DNA from: Phormidium tenue FACHB-886
GTDB lineage: Bacteria; Cyanobacteriota; Cyanobacteriia; Elainellales; Elainellaceae
NCBI RefSeq assembly: GCF_014764505.1
Contig: NZ_JACXWX010000018.1
Span: 50,414 to 114,413, forward strand
DNA length: 64,000 nt
Direction: 5' to 3'
In this document: piece after piece, positions 63,652-64,000 of the stretch
How the letters are laid out: each line of letters opens with the position of its first letter
Position numbering within the stretch: position 1 is the first letter of the stretch
Notes under the pieces: generated by a model
What the model was told of the DNA's origin: nothing
Seen by the model: the letters and a program-made list of their open reading frames with translations, nothing else
The model's database searches: none
Translations under genes and position numbers: made by a program

Positions 63652-64000
63652 TCTTTATTGAACTAACCAAAACGTTTTGGTTAGCCTGGTTGATTTAGCC
63701 GTGGTAGATCGCTTACGACGTAGCTGCAGGAAAGCATAGCCTGCATGGGCATCTAGAGGAGGCTATGCTTCCAGACCTTTATTGCCTCAGAAGCCAGCAA
63801 CGGAAGAATTCTCTAGATTTAAGCTGCAGCTTCTCGTACAAAGCGCTATGAATTAATTTTTCAGAGTTGGCAGTAGGGGTATAAGATTACATACGATCCC
63901 TGTCTAGGTGTTATTTAGTCAGGGGATAAAAGTTTTGCTGTTGAAACATGGGGATGTTTGGGGTCTTTGACCGGAGGTGTTTTTGGAACTTTTGGTTTCC
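63652..64000. terminator. Palindrome after the kinase gene and remainder of window
   Basis: CTAACCAAAAC (63663-63673) and GTTTTGGTTAG (63674-63684) form a perfect 22-bp palindrome, a likely terminator. A second hairpin (AAGCATAGCCT 63732-63742, AGGCTATGCTT 63760-63770) follows. No gene is visible in the last 230 bp. Confidence 0.6.

Noticed and set aside
63765..63851. 28-codon ORF after GAGGAGGCT
   Set aside because: The SD-like sequence is only about two bases from the ATG and is part of a perfect hairpin arm, so it is better explained as a structure.

Overview
The window is cyanobacterial DNA. The HIP1 octamer GCGATCGC and its parent GGCGATCGCC recur throughout. Many genes are typical of cyanobacteria: mycosporine genes, a DUF6464 protein, FutB/FutC-type iron transport, cyanobacterial-style sulfate transport and ClpC. 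A filamentous Leptolyngbya-like organism is plausible, but that is inference. No rRNA, tRNA or CRISPR array was seen.

Layout. 0-9.5 kb: the tail of a Pro/Ser/Thr-rich protein, an L,D-transpeptidase, a giant pseudokinase/double-WD40/FHA scaffold protein, and a divergent pair of a response-regulator/flavin-oxidoreductase fusion and a cyclic-nucleotide-domain histidine kinase. 9.5-15.7 kb: a mycosporine cluster, mysA-mysB-mysC, followed by an extra O-methyltransferase and a GH-J/GH43-like glycosidase, with no mysD or mysE. 16-18.5 kb: a small unknown protein, a DUF1345 membrane protein and a secreted-style FKBP. 18.5-24.4 kb: a replication-like module made of an archaeo-eukaryotic-type primase gene, about 1 kb of 28-bp iterons, an HTH protein and a small partner gene. 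24.9-28.8 kb: a multi-core double-glycine peptide precursor and a divergent NHLM-type export ABC transporter. 29-34 kb: a pentapeptide lipoprotein, FutB/FutC iron transport, DUF6464 and a tyrosine recombinase. 34.4-36.9 kb: clpC. 37.3-57.6 kb: a sulfur-acquisition island with two Rrf2 regulators, sbpA-cysT-cysW, cysA, a TauE/SafE exporter, a CysR-like Crp regulator, and ssuD-ssuC-ssuB-ssuA with a NIL-domain protein; a PAP2 phosphatase, DUF202, CadD, an amino-acid permease, a LysR regulator and an SPFH protein are interspersed. 57.7-63.7 kb: a drug-type ABC-2 exporter with a divergent MarR regulator, then a hybrid sensor kinase.

How the genes work together. The sulfur island appears to share an operator, TACGGTA-N12-TACCGTA, upstream of both Rrf2 genes, the cysR-like gene, ssuD and the gene at 43167. 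It probably coordinates sulfate and sulfonate uptake. The iteron array, with arms TGAGAC...GTCTCA around a TACGGA core, lies immediately upstream of the primase gene, which has no ATG/GTG/TTG in its N-terminal reading frame. Three copies of a TTCTGTCGGT palindrome lie in or near the replication and peptide-export loci. Long perfect hairpins punctuate convergent gene ends, and several belong to one interspersed family.

The most promising undescribed systems are the iteron/primase/HTH replication module and the repeat-peptide/NHLM exporter pair.
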